Assembly: GCF_900497805.2 (NCBI RefSeq)
Contig: NW_020954610.1
Coordinates: forward strand, 27,644,842-27,708,841
DNA length: 64,000 nt
Reading direction: 5' to 3'
Origin: Vombatus ursinus
Lineage: Eukaryota; Chordata; Mammalia; Diprotodontia; Vombatidae
A program made the position numbers and the translations under genes. The notes under the pieces are model-generated. The model searched no databases. It worked only from the letters and a program-made list of their open reading frames with translations, and was not told where the DNA came from. Shown here piece after piece: positions 23,011 through 33,739 of this stretch (position 1 is its first letter; the number at the start of each line of letters is the position of its first letter).

Positions 23011-24333
23011 ATAGAAGAACCAAACATTGAATCCACTGTCCAACCCAAAGGAATTAGAGAGGCTACAAGGGGCTACATTTTGGCTGTAAAATAGGACAAT
23101 GTATGCAACACTGGGGGTGGGGGGAAATGGGTGTTTACAAAATGTATATACAGACTCTTAGAGCAGGGGCCCCAGCCAGGAGGCACTCTGTGTATGAGGC
23201 AGAGGGGAGGAATAGGGATGGAACATTGACCTAGCCCTGGCCAGCAAATAGGGTTCTGGTATAGGCTCTGAGGATTGAACATCCTCTTTGAAGAAAGGCA
23301 AGCAACCACATCTGCCCCTAGTCTCCCAAGACCAGTCTGGGAGTCCCAGGCTAAGGGGGGGCTGGGGGACAGATGGAGTATCATCATTTCTAGCCCACAG
23401 GAAAACTTTGCATAAAACTTATTTAGACCTGTTGCATGGTCAAAGGCACAAGATTTAAACACTGGAGGAGGGACAGAATTTTATCCCTTTGAAGAAAAAT
23501 CCCATTCCACTGGAGCTGTTTCTAAGATTCCTTTCTCCTGTTAGAGGGTCTTGCCCAGGCCCATCTGAGGGCCATAAGACTGACATGAGCACTAATACTC
23601 TGGTGGAGGAGAAGAAAAATTAATTCTTCCTCCAGGTCCTGAACCCTAGAATCCAGACCACTCACAGATACAACAGAGTGCTGCAACCAGAACATTTTCC
23701 CCCAGAAAACTATTGGAATTGGGACCAGAACAGTGAAAGGGAGGGTCCTGGAGGCTGGAACAGGGTTGGGGACAGGATCAGGTCGGTTACAACTTCCGTT
23801 CCACCGGCTGCTGAAGACATAGCTCACTGCCTGCAGAGATGATGGGTAGGTGATTGTCCATGTGGTAGTTGATGTGGTGACTGACACTCTTGAATCAGTG
23901 ATCCTTTGTCTGAACCGCACCTTCAGGATCAACGAGCAGCAAATGTTTGGTCTAGCCGCTCTGCAGACCAGAAAGGACATCCTGGCCTGGGGTAGTCATA
24001 CTCTTCCAAACCAGGAAGTCCCCATTGAGCCTCAGATGCCCTTCAGCTCCAGCCTACTCAACTTCCCATGGAACCAGGGCTCCCCTCAGAGCTACTCAGA
24101 CATTGGTGTGGTAGAGGCAGGTGGGGGACCCGAAGCACATCTTCAATTGGCTTCATGTCAAAGAGGTCATGTGGGGCACTGCCAATGGTAGTAGGGTTAG
24201 AAGAACCACCATCTCCTTGCTGGACTTTTTCTAGATTCTGGACATTGACATAGGAGGGATCACCAAATAGTTCTCTGCCTGGTCCAGGAGATGGAAGCTA
24301 TTTTCAAATATCAGGATCACCCCCAGCTAGCTA

Positions 24334-25062
24334 TCAGATGGGCAAAGTGGCTCTTAGGTGGTTGGTGGTCTGAATACTTGGTAGTGGTGGACAAGGAACC
24401 TCTGGGCTAGCTCCATCCTGAAGCCTCATGTCTAGTACCCCACCAAGGGGGGGTGGCTCCTTCGCCTGGGAAGTCACTGTAGTACTGATGGTCAGGGGCT
24501 CCTCTTCCTCCACATCCCAAGCTGGGCCATCAAAGTCAGCCATCCTGTCATGGGGAGTGACAAGGTTGGGTGGGTTCCTAAGGTATTGTTTAAAGCGCAG
24601 CTCAAAGGCCAGGCCAATAGTGCTGATGACATCCTGTGCTAGTCCTTCTGGACACTCCAGGACGTGGCAGGCTCTCTGATTGACAGGATCTTTGACAACA
24701 TAGATGACATACTCTGCAGAGTCCAGTTCCCTACCAGTCGCAAAAGAGATTGACTGCATGCGGTGATTGGAGATGATTTGTTTACAATCTGCAGCCATGA
24801 GGTTGAGGCTGCTGCTAGAAACAGTTAGGGTGATGGGCATGCTAGCAAACTTCAGATTACTCCTCCCCAGTATGGAGCTGAGTGGGCGACTACAGGGCTT
24901 TCTCCTCCATGCAGTCACTTTTGCCCCCAGCACAGCCTCACACACCAGACTGATGGCTTCTCTAGTGACCTGGGTGCAAGTACTGAAATCTAAGGCCCTC
25001 ATTGACTGGAGGACCTCCACACAACCCATGTACCGAACAAGGTAGGAAACCCCAGGTCTCAT
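24334..25062 (-). pseudogene. SHC1: SHC1 retrocopy, longest open part (PTB domain)
   Basis: 242 residues remain open from the internal Met (MRPGVSYLVRYMGCVEVLQS) through REAISLVCEAV, SILGRSNLKFA, LNLMAADCKQIISNH, CHVLECPEGLAQDVISTIG and FELRFKQYLRNPPNLVTPHD. This is nearly the whole phosphotyrosine-binding domain at about 85% identity to human SHC1 by eye. In human SHC1 the equivalent Met starts the p46 isoform. Downstream, a one-base loss near 24495 and a one-base gain near 24464 cancel out, so the GRB2-docking Tyr-Tyr pair is encoded out of frame and reads as ISTTVTSQ. No promoter is evident; expression is not implied. Confidence 0.85.
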
Positions 25063-25220
25063 GACCTTGTTCCTGGGATGTAACCAACCCCAAATTGGCT
25101 TGTTGACAAAGCTCCCTTGACAAGTTCACACTTTACCTCCCAGCCGGTCCCGTTCCACCCGAGTCCTCCACTCAGCACTCAGTTTGTTCATGTCCCCGCC
25201 TAGCATGAAGTCTCTTCTCT

Positions 25221-26133
25221 TTCCACTGTATTTAAATTGTTTTTTTTTTTTCTTGTTGCTTATAATATTTTCTCCTTAACCTGGAAGCTTTGAAACGTGG
25301 CTATGCTATTTCTGTTTTTCTCTTGGGATCTCTTTCAGGTGGTGATTGGTGCATTTTTTCTATTTCTGCTTTGCTGTCTTGTTTTAGAACTCCAGGGCAC
25401 TTTTCCTTGATAATTTCTTGTAATATTATATCAAGATTCTTTTTTATCATAATTTTCAGGCAGTCCAATTATTCTTATATTATTTCTCCTTGATCTGTTC
25501 TCCAGATTAGTTGTTTTTCTGATGAGATATTTCACTTTCTCTTCTACTTTTTCATTTCTTTGATTTTATGTTGTTATTTCTTGGTGTCTTAGAACATCAT
25601 TAGTTTCCCATTTCCCAATTCTAGTTTTCAAGAAATTATTTTCTTCCTTAAGTTTTTGATTCTCTATTTCAAGTTGGTTGACTTTCTTTTCATAATTTTC
25701 TTTATTTTCTTGGATTGCTCTTATTTTTTTCTAATTTTCCCTCAACCCTGAAGTGGTTATGGGCAATGGGATTGCCAAACAGTGCCCAGTGCTAGTACAA
25801 GTTATCTCTATAATCTCTTTCTGACCAATTGCCTGATCCCCTTACGTCTCTTGTCTGAAAGCTCCTGAAGCTGCTCATGTTATGACTATCTCCAAGGCCC
25901 ACAGCTGGAATGGCTACCATAAGGGCTCCAGGCCAGCTCCCACCTCAGTGTCACTGACCTGTCCTTCTGACCTCCATGAGTTTTCTTGGACTGAAAAGTG
26001 TCTCACTTTTACCTTTTGTTAAGCTCTTCCACTGCAGAATTCTATTTGTGCAATTACTTTAAAGTTGTTTGGAGGGGAAAACTGGAAGAGGTCAGAGGTA
26101 ATGATTCCTCTACTCTGTCATCTTGGCTCTAAC
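25221..26133 (-). mobile_element. Split L1, upstream half (5' UTR and ORF1 start)
   Basis: The 5' end is at about 26133 (agagccaagatgacagagta on the minus strand). The 5' UTR continues to about 25760, then ORF1 N-terminus to the middle, breaking at caatttaaatacagtgga next to the SHC1 retrocopy. It continues at 22373. No ORF2 was found in either half, so it may be a HAL1 or a truncated L1. Confidence 0.7.
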
Positions 26134-26269
26134 CCTGGAAGTCCAATAAGCTAGTTATCACTGACATGAGGGCTACTGTTCTATCGTATTCTGTATAGAA
26201 AATAGATGTGAATATTTCATTATTCTGATAATAATAGTTCATTCTTGTTCTTTTTATATTAAGGTGTAT

Positions 26270-27317
26270 ATTGATGCCTTTTGTTTTTTAATATCATACT
26301 CTACTTTTTAACCTTATTTCTTATTTATGTATCTATACATATTTGCATATGTTTTAATATACATATTTATATGTAAAATTCTGCATCTTGAGTACATTAT
26401 TTCTTTGTCAGGAGGTAAATAGAATGTTTCACCATTTGTTCTTTAGAATTGAAGGTGATCATTGCATTGACCAAGTTGTTCTGAGGTATTTGACTTTACA
26501 GTATATCACATTCATTTCTGAATGGAGGTTCTCTACCTTGAGCTTTCCCTTGAAACAAAGGATAGAAATGGACATCAAAAACAAACAGTTTAGCAAAACC
26601 AACCAACATATCACCTGCATCTGAAAATAGATACATCTCATACTTGTACTCCCCTACTTCTGCAATGAAGAAAAGCAGGTAACTTTTGGCTCCTTTCTGG
26701 AGTCAAGCTTGGTCATTACAATTACATAACGTTAAGCTAATTTTCATTTTTCTTTCCATTTATATTGGTGTTCTCAATGTGTGTTTTGTTTTTCTGGTTC
26801 TGTTTACATCAGTTCATAGACATCCTTATGTTACTCTGAATTCTTTATATACATCATTTCTTAATGAACACTAATATTCCATTATATTCCTATACTATAA
26901 TCTCTGTACTCATTTCCCAAACAATTTAAAACCATGATGTTTTCAGGTGGTTGCTAAAAAAAATAACATTTTTAAGTACTGTGAAGAGTATTTTTGCATT
27001 TGTGGCAACTTTTGTGTGTATATCTTGGTGTTTTACCTCCTTAAGGTATATAATTAACCAAAAATAGACATTCAAGTTATTATTTTTTTTTCACAATTCT
27101 AAATTGCTTCTTACAATGGTAGGCCCAATGGAAAGCTCCAACAACAGTGTGTTCATGTTTCTCTCTTCTTTAATCTTCTACAGCTTTGGCTTTTCACTTT
27201 ATATCATCTTTCTAATTTGCTGCATTTTGTTAAATCTCAAGATTGTTTTGATTTTCATTTATTATTTTTAGTAATTTGGAGTAATCTTTCATAATATCAG
27301 TACTTTTTTTTCTTTTT
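26270..27317 (-). mobile_element. Old L1, 3' UTR and ORF2 3' part (left half)
   Basis: On the plus strand: agcaaaaccaaccaacatat, aagcttggtcattacaatta, tggttctgtttacatcagtt, acactaatattccattatat. This is the antisense of an older L1 3' end and ORF2 C-terminus. The ORF2 sequence is interrupted by HAL1 at 27318 and resumes at 30045. Confidence 0.65.
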
Positions 27318-30026
27318 GTTTGTTTTTTTTTATTATTTAGTATTTTATTTTCCCCCAGTTACATGTGAAAAAACTTTTAACATTCATTTTTAAAACTTTA
27401 AGTTCCAAATTCTCTCCCATCCTTCCTCCCCACAATCCCTCATTTAGAAGGCAAGAAATTCTATATAAGGTATAGATGTAGAGTCATGCAAAACACTTCC
27501 ATAATAGTCATGTTGTGAAAGACTAACTATATTTTCCTTCATCCTATTCTCCCCATTTATTCTATTCTCTCTCCTTTCACCCTGTCCCTCCTCAAAAATG
27601 TTTTGCTTCCCCAATCTGCCCTCCCTTCTATCACCCCACTCCTTCTCTTGTACCCTTCCCCACCTACATTCCTGTGGGGTAAGGTATCCAACTGACTGTG
27701 TATGTTATTCCTTCGTTGAGCCAATTCTGATGAGAGTAAGATTCACTCACTCCCTCTCACCTCCCCTCTCTTCCGTTAAACTGTGGAAGTTTTTATTGCC
27801 TCTTTTATGTGAGATAATTTACCCCATTCTACCTCTCCCTTTTTCTTTTTCCAGTATATTCCACTCTCTCACCCCTTAATTTTACTTTTTAGATATCATC
27901 TCTTTACATTTAACTCACACTTGTGCTCTCTGTCTATATATGTTCCTTCTAAGTACTCTAATAATGAGAAAGGTCTAATAAGTTACAAATATCATCTTTC
28001 CATGAAGGAATGTAAAGTTTAATTTTAGTAAGTCCCTAATGGTTTCATGCTTCTCTTAAGTCTTGTATTTGAAAGTCTAATTTTCTATTTAGCTCTGCTC
28101 TTTTCTGAAGAATGCTTGAAAGTCCTCTATTTTGTTGAATATCCATTTTTCCCCTCATAGATTGTACTCAGTTTTGCTGGGTAAGTGATTCTGGGTTGTA
28201 ATCCTAGCTCCTTTGAACTCCAGAATATCATGTTCCAAGCCTTCTGATCTTTTAATGTAGAAGCTGCTAAATCTTGTGTTATCCTGATTATGTTTCCACA
28301 ATACTCGAATTGTTTCTTTCTGGCTGCTTGCAATATTTTCTTCTTGACCTGGGAATTCTGAAATATGCCTATAATATTACTGGAAGTTTTCATTTTGGGA
28401 TCTCCTTCAGGAGGTGATTGGTGGATTCTTTCAATTTCTATTTTGCCCTCTAGTTCTAGAATATCAGGGCAGTTTTCCTTGATAATTTTTTGAAAGATGA
28501 TGTCTAGGCTGTTTTTTTGATCATGGCTTCCAGGTAGTCCAATAATTTTTAAATTATCTCTCCTGGATCTATTATCCAGGTCAGTTGTTTTTCCAGTGAG
28601 ATATTTCACATTGTCTTCTGTTTATTCATTCTTTTGTTTCATGATTTTTGATTTCTCATGAAGTCATTAGCTTTCATTGGCTCCATTCTAATGTTTAAGG
28701 CATTATTTTCTTTAGTGAGCTTTTAGACTTCCTTTTGGTCAATTTTGTTTTTTAAGGCATTCTCCTCATTGACTTTTTGGACCTCTTTTGCATTTGGTTT
28801 AGTCTATTTTTAAGGTGTTATTTTCTTCAGTATTTTTGTAGGTTTCCTTTAGCAAGCTGTTGACTAGTTTTTCATGATTTTCTTGCATCACTCTCATTTC
28901 TATTCCCAATTTTTTCTCTACTTCTCTTACTTGATTTTCAAAATCCTTTTTGAGCTTTTCTATGTCCTGAGACCAATTCATATTTTTCTTGGAGGCTTTG
29001 GATGTCGGAACTTTGACTTTGTTGTCTTCTTCTGTGTGTGTGTATTGATCTTCTTGGTCACCAAAGTAAGTTTCTATAGTCTGTGTTTTTTCCCCATTTT
29101 TGCTGATTTTCCCAGCCAATTACTTTACTATTAAGCTCTTTGTTAAGGTAGGGCTCTGCTTCCAGTGTGGAAGCTGAACTGTCCCAAGCTTCAGGAGGTT
29201 TGTGCAGCTGTTTTCAGAGCTATTTCTAGAGACCTGTAAGTTTTCAGTTCTTACAAAGTAGTATGATCTGAGGAGAGATATTTATTCCTCTCTTGGTCTG
29301 TGAGTGACCACAAGCCCTCTTTTCTGTCCTGGAGTGAAGAGGGTCCTTTCTCCACTGCTGCATCAAGCTCTGTTATGCTAATGCTCATCCTCCACCCAGG
29401 ACTGTGACTCAGATCTAATTATGGGCAAAGCAACAGAGTCCTGCCTCAGTGCTAGCAAAGAGATTTCTATAATCTCTTTCTGACCTTGTTTAACTCCCTT
29501 ACTGTCTGTGGGCTGAGAACTCCAGAAGTAACCTCTAATGCTGCTGATTCAGTTCTTCCCAAGGCCTGCTCCTGGTTTGCTGGGGCCAGAGCTGTGCATA
29601 CATGGCCTGCACTAGACTGCTGTGCTAAAGTTGTCTTCACTGGACTGTGTTCTTTTCTCACCCAGGTTCAACAGACCTTTCTTGCTGACCTTCTAAGTTG
29701 TCTTTGGCATCTTTGGGCTGGGAAATCTGGAAACCACCACTGCTATTAGTGATTCAGTTGCCCCAAGGTCTGCTCTAGGTTTGCCGAGGGCCTAGTGTGT
29801 ACTGGCAGACTGTGTGTCTCTCTCACCCTGGTGCAACAGACATTGCCTGTCAAACTTCCAGCTTGTCTTGGGCTAGAAAATGTTTCATTCTGTCATTTTG
29901 TGGGTTCTGCTGCTCTAGAATTTGTTTAGAGTAATTTTAAAGGTATGTGGAGGTGCTTGGGGGAGAGCTCAGGCAAGTCCTTGCCTTTACTCTGCCATCT
30001 TGGCTCTGCCCAGCTCAAAAAAAAAG
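27318..30026 (-). mobile_element. HAL1 element, full length, minus strand
   Basis: The 5' end is near 30011 (gggcagagccaagatggcag on the minus strand). 5' UTR to 29120, ORF1 29119-28127, then about 0.8 kb of spacer plus L1-type 3' sequence and an A-rich tail (T-run at 27322-27337). There is no ORF2. Flanks agtacttttttttcttt (27299-) and agtactttttttcttt (30027-) form a target-site duplication inside the old L1. About 2.7 kb, like the copy at 40576. Confidence 0.85.
28127..29119 (-). pseudogene. HAL1 ORF1, two pieces
   Basis: The N-terminal piece (29119-28799, 106 aa) starts MAGKISKNGEKTQTIETYFG, the usual start of this ORF1, and goes into a heptad-rich coiled coil (ELKKDFENQVREVEKKLGIE type). 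The C-terminal piece (28609-28127, 160 aa) has KYLTGKTTDLDNRSRRDNLK, IEIERIHQSPPEGDPK, VKKKILQAARKKQFEYCGNI and ITYPAKLSTIYEGKNGYSTK. The break lies between 28799 and 28609. The protein would be an L1-type ORF1p RNA chaperone of about 330 aa. Confidence 0.8.
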
Positions 30027-30305
30027 AGTACTTTTTTTCTTTATAAAATAGTTTTCTCATATTCTTTCATAAAGTCTGTCTGGTTGTTCATTGGCATCTA
30101 GGTCTTGTATACTTATTTGAATTCCACATCCATCTTGGATAACAGATGATTATTATAGTGTTTGATGTAAAACTTTTATATAATGAAGAGTTTCCCTTTG
30201 ATGTTATCTAGAAAGATTGTATTTATGTAAACCCTTTATAATTTAATGCAATAAAATTGTCTATTTTACCTTCCATAATATCTTTTATCTCTTGTTTTTC
30301 TAATG
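30027..30305 (-). mobile_element. Old L1 ORF2, right half
   Basis: aaaattgtctattttacctt, ccataatatcttttatctct: antisense of the ORF2 stretch just downstream of the RT. It continues the fragment that ends at 27317. Confidence 0.65.
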
Positions 30306-30500
30306 TGGTTTTTCATATTTAAGCTGCAGTGCCTACACTGCATTCAACCTTTACCCTCCCAAAATATATTGCCATTTTTAACCCAGTGCAGCAGATAAGC
30401 AAGACCAAAGGTTCCACCAGACTTGTGCTCATATTTCTCCTTGCTTTGGAAAATCAAATCCTGGTAAAAATATGCTCTCTTCTATTTCTTATGAAGCTTT
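30306..30500. other. Short unclassified stretch
   Basis: No feature recognised between the old L1 and the SINE. Confidence 0.4.
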
Positions 30501-30504
30501 ATAT

Positions 30505-30755
30505 TATAGAGGCTAGAGTGTGGGGCCTGGAATCAAGAAGACTCATCTTCATTAGTTCAAATCTGGTCTCAGACACTTACTAGCTGTGGTACCCTGGGCA
30601 AGTCACTTCAGCCTTTTTTTGCTTCAATTTCCTCATCTGTAAAATGTGCTGGAGAAGGAATTGGCAAACCACTCCAGTATCTTTGCCAAGAAAAGCTCAA
30701 ATGGCATCACAAAGAGTCAGATACAACTGAAAATGACTGAACATCAACAAAAATA
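30505..30755 (+). mobile_element. Mar1/WSINE-type tRNA SINE, near full length
   Basis: Begins with a tRNA-like head (agagtgtggggcctggaatc), B-box ttagttcaaatctggtctca, then ctagctgtggtaccctgggc, tcatctgtaaaatgtgctgg, caaaccactccagtatcttt, aaagagtcagatacaactga and a caacaaaa tail. This tail type is what I know from marsupial SINEs. Confidence 0.85.
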
Positions 30756-30840
30756 TTTCAGCAGTTTTCTAGAAAAGTATTTTGTGGAATACTTTGGAGA
30801 ATACTTGTTAGGAAACATCTGTCAAAATAATTTTAGAAAT

Positions 30841-32275
30841 AGGGGGTGGAGCCAATATGGTGGGGTAAAATCAGTGACTTGCTTGAGCTGTCCCCCAAAC
30901 CCATCCAAATACCTGTAAAAATGGCTGTAAACAAATTCTAGAGCTGCAGAACCCACAAAAAGACAGAGTGAAACACATTTCCAGCCCAAGACAACCTAGA
31001 TGGTTGAAGAGAAAGGTCTGTTAGTCCAGCCTGGGAGAGAAGAGCAGTTCAGCGTGGACCACGTAGGCAAAGACCAGGCCTCAACAAACATGGAGCAGGC
31101 CTTAGGGGACTGAATCACTAGCAGTTGTAGCAGTTTCCAGACTTCTCAACCCACAAACACCAAAGACAACTTAGAAAGTCAGTAGAAAAGGTCTATCTGA
31201 CCATGGTGAGAGGGGAGTTTGGTCCCAGCCCCAGTCCCAGCACAGCCCTGGGGTGGTAACTGCTTCCTGAGCTCTCAGCCCACAGACAGAGGGGGAATCG
31301 AGTGGCTGATCAGAGAGACATTGCAGGGTTATATTTGCTGATGCTGAAGCAGGATTCTCTTGCTTGACCCGTGCATGGATCTGAGTCGCAGTTGGTCCTG
31401 GGGTGAGGAGGAGCGCTGGAGTGGTGGAACTTGTGGCAGTGGTGGAGAAGGAATAGTCCTCACAGTTCCTACTCACAGAAAAGAGCATTTTGGTCACTTG
31501 TAGACCACAGCACAGGCCAGGAAAGGAATAAATACCTCGCCTCTGATCATACCACCTTGGAAGAACTGAAAATTTACAGGTGCTTAGAAGTATCTCTGAA
31601 AACAGTTGCACAAAATCCCTGAAGCTTGGGATAGTATATCCTCCACACTGGAAGTAGACACTTACCTTAACAAAGAGCTTAATAGTCAAGTAATTGGCTG
31701 GGAACATGAGCAAACAAAGCAAAAAAAGTCAGACCATAGAATCCTACTTTGGTGACAAAGAAGATCAAAACATACAACCAGAAGACAACAAGGTCAAAGC
31801 TCCTACATCCAAAGCCTCCAAGAAAAATATGAATCAGGCCCAGGCCATGGGGGAGCTCAAAAAGGATTTTGAGATGCAAATAAGAGAAGTAGATGAAAAA
31901 CTGGGAAGAGAAATGAGAGTGATGCAAGAAAATCATGAAAAGCAAGTCAACAGCTTGCTAAAGGAGAATCAAAAAATTTGTTTTTACATGCAACTGGGAA
32001 ATAAGATATACAGGCAATGGGGTATAGAAATCTATCCTTCCCTACATGAAAATAGAAGTGGAAGCAGATAAGAAAAGCCAGGGTGATAGAAGGGAGGGCA
32101 GATCAGGGGAAGGGGTATTCAGAATGCATGTTGTCTTGGGGTGGGGGGAAGGAAGAGATGGGGAGAAAATTTGGAACTCAAAATTTTGTGAAAGTGAATG
32201 TTGAAAACTAAAAATAAATTAATTAATTAAAAAAGAAAAAGAAATATAAAAATAAATTTTAAAAGGTTTTAAGAA
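30841..32275 (+). mobile_element. HAL1 deletion derivative with perfect 17-bp target-site duplication
   Basis: It has the HAL1 5' end (gtggagccaatatggtgggg), full 5' UTR and the ORF1 N-terminal coding part to about 31975. It then jumps to the last 250 bp of the HAL1 3' end (acatgcaactgggaaataag) and a long A-rich tail. The rest of ORF1 and the first 3' module are absent (over 1 kb). aaaataattttagaaat flanks it at 30824-30840 and 32276-32292 without mismatch, so it integrated as one unit. Confidence 0.88.
31694..32071 (+). pseudogene. HAL1 ORF1 N-terminal part
   Basis: Starts MAGNMSKQSKKSQTIESYFG, DKEDQNIQPEDNKVKAPTSK, then a coiled coil (ELKKDFEMQIREVDEKLGRE, VMQENHEKQVNSLLKE). About 95 residues are ORF1. 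The remaining residues (from KICFYMQLGNK) come from reading into 3' UTR sequence after the internal deletion. No RNA-binding domain is left. Confidence 0.75.
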
Positions 32276-32292
32276 AAAATAATTTTAGAAAT

Positions 32293-33100
32293 AAAAAGAT
32301 GTTCATTAAAATCTGTACTTTTTAAGTAGAGTGTAGGCCTCACACTGGTATTGTGGAGTTGAAGAGTGATTTTCCAGTTTTTTTTCTGTTTAGGTCTTCT
32401 TTGGAAAAGTAGAAATAAGATGCAGCTATTCATGTGATTTAGGGAGAAAAAATGCACATAATTTAAGAACAAATGTGTGAGGGTGTATTTTAATCCCTGA
32501 GTCCTCCAAGTAATTGATACAATTCTTTGATTGGTTCTAATAAATTTGGAATTGATATTTTATATTCAAGAAATGAGATATTTTCAGGAAGCTGGTCCTA
32601 GAATTAATAGTCACATGGTGTGGAAGCACAAATGTCAACCGGTTCTCCAGAAAATTTGCAATATTATAAATTATAATTGTACTTCATCTTCACTTAGCAT
32701 ATTGTTTGGATTAATTAATTAAAATATAGACCTCAAGGAATGCAATGATGATCTACATTAATGTGGAGGCAACATAAATAGAAAAGAGATCATTGATTAG
32801 AAAGATAATAGAGGGAGAGATCCAGCATGATGTAGTATCTGATTGGATATGAGAAGCAAGAAGAAGGAGCCAAAGATCATACCAAGACTCCAAGCTTGGG
32901 CAGGTAGGTAAAGAGTATTAGAATTAACAAGAATTTATAAATAAAGTTGGAGGAATATATTTCCTAATGTGAATATACATTTAAGGATACAATGATTTGG
33001 ATACGTGTCTGTCATATCTCTTTTGTTAGATTATAAGTTCTGTGAGTGCAGAAATCAAGACTCGCCTATGACCATAAGATAGTTCTCAGAACATAGTATG
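32293..33100. other. Mostly unclassified; no gene
   Basis: Single-copy looking, AT-rich. Near 32820-32930 (ggagccaaagatcatacca, agactccaagcttgggcagg) there is a faint resemblance to an old LINE, not strong enough to name. Confidence 0.4.
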
Positions 33101-33109
33101 GAAAGAGGA

Positions 33110-33350
33110 AAAAAGTATTTATACAGTGTCTACTATGTGTTAGCTACTATGCTAACAATTTTTAATAATTATTATCTTATTTGTTCCTCATAGCAACAGT
33201 GCAAGGTAGGTATTATTATTATCCCCATTTTGTAGTTGAGAAAAGTCAGGCAAGTAGCTAGGGTCATATAGCTAGTAAGTTAGGTTAGATTTGAACTCAG
33301 ATCTTCCTGATTCCAGGCCCAGAACTCTATTCACTGTTCCACCAACCACC
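33110..33350 (-). mobile_element. CORE-SINE, near full length
   Basis: Plus-strand order: gtctactatgtgttagctac, ttgttcctcatagcaacagt, ttattatccccattttgtag, tagggtcatatagctagtaa, gatttgaactcagatcttcc, gattccaggcccagaactct. Complete minus-strand CORE-SINE. Confidence 0.8.
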
Positions 33351-33544
33351 TCATGATAGGTACTTAAGTAATTATTGAAGGAATGAATGAATATGCCTTT
33401 AAAAAATGTCACATCTGCAGATAGAAAACAAATAATTCATTGTCCTTTAAAAATAAATTAAATTCAATATGAGTACCCAGTTTTGGTAAGCAGCCCACAA
33501 TGTCCAAATAGTGAGATAAATCTCCTTAAGTTCTTGAATTTATT

Positions 33545-33735
33545 CATGTTTAATCAATTAACCAACAATCAAAACATTTATTAGTTATTAATCAATTGAT
33601 TCATTGATCAAGTGGTCAGTTAGTCAATGGTCAATCACAATCAATCAAGAAGCATTATTTCCATTTCCAAAATACTGTACCAGGAGCTGGGTATACATAA
33701 ATTCCTACCCTATAGGAATGCACATTCTATTGACA
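33545..33735. repeat. CAAT/TGAT-rich tract joined to dispersed repeat
   Basis: Imperfect (ATCA/CAAT) repeats such as tcaatcacaatcaatcaaga lead into ctgtaccaggagctgggtat, the dispersed block also seen at about 13870 and 54700. Confidence 0.5.
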
Positions 33736-33739
33736 AATA

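Larger units (their letters stand above)
22374..25220 (-). pseudogene. SHC1: Processed pseudogene of SHC1 (p52 form)
   Basis: Intronless retrocopy of the SHC1 adaptor mRNA, in a 5'-to-3' order on the minus strand. The p52 start ATG is at 25191 (MNKLSAEWRTRVERDRLGG), in frame with a TGA at codon 22 (25126-25128). PTB domain at 25062-24520, CH1 region to about 24100, SH2 domain in shifted frames, and the native ending [11 protein letters not shown] with its stop at 23787-23789. The 3' UTR continues to a T-run (A-tail) at 22374-22381. SHC1 links activated receptor tyrosine kinases to GRB2/SOS and RAS. The span ATG to stop is 1405 nt against 1422 in human p52, so net frame is lost. Inserted in an L1; an imperfect duplication (ctgctgtattt / ccactgtattt) flanks it. 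Confidence 0.93.

Noticed and set aside
23073-23462. 129-residue minus-strand frame
   Set aside because: It lies in the 3' UTR part of the SHC1 retrocopy, downstream of the native stop at 23787.
23522-23980. 152-residue minus-strand frame MSFLVCRAAR...
   Set aside because: It overlaps the SH2 end in the wrong frame. The native frame gives [17 protein letters not shown].
27598-27879. 93-residue plus-strand frame, rich in Ser, Pro and Leu
   Set aside because: Antisense of the purine-rich HAL1 spacer.
31171-31722. 183-residue minus-strand frame
   Set aside because: Antisense of the HAL1 5' UTR; GC-rich but no family resemblance and not shared by other copies.
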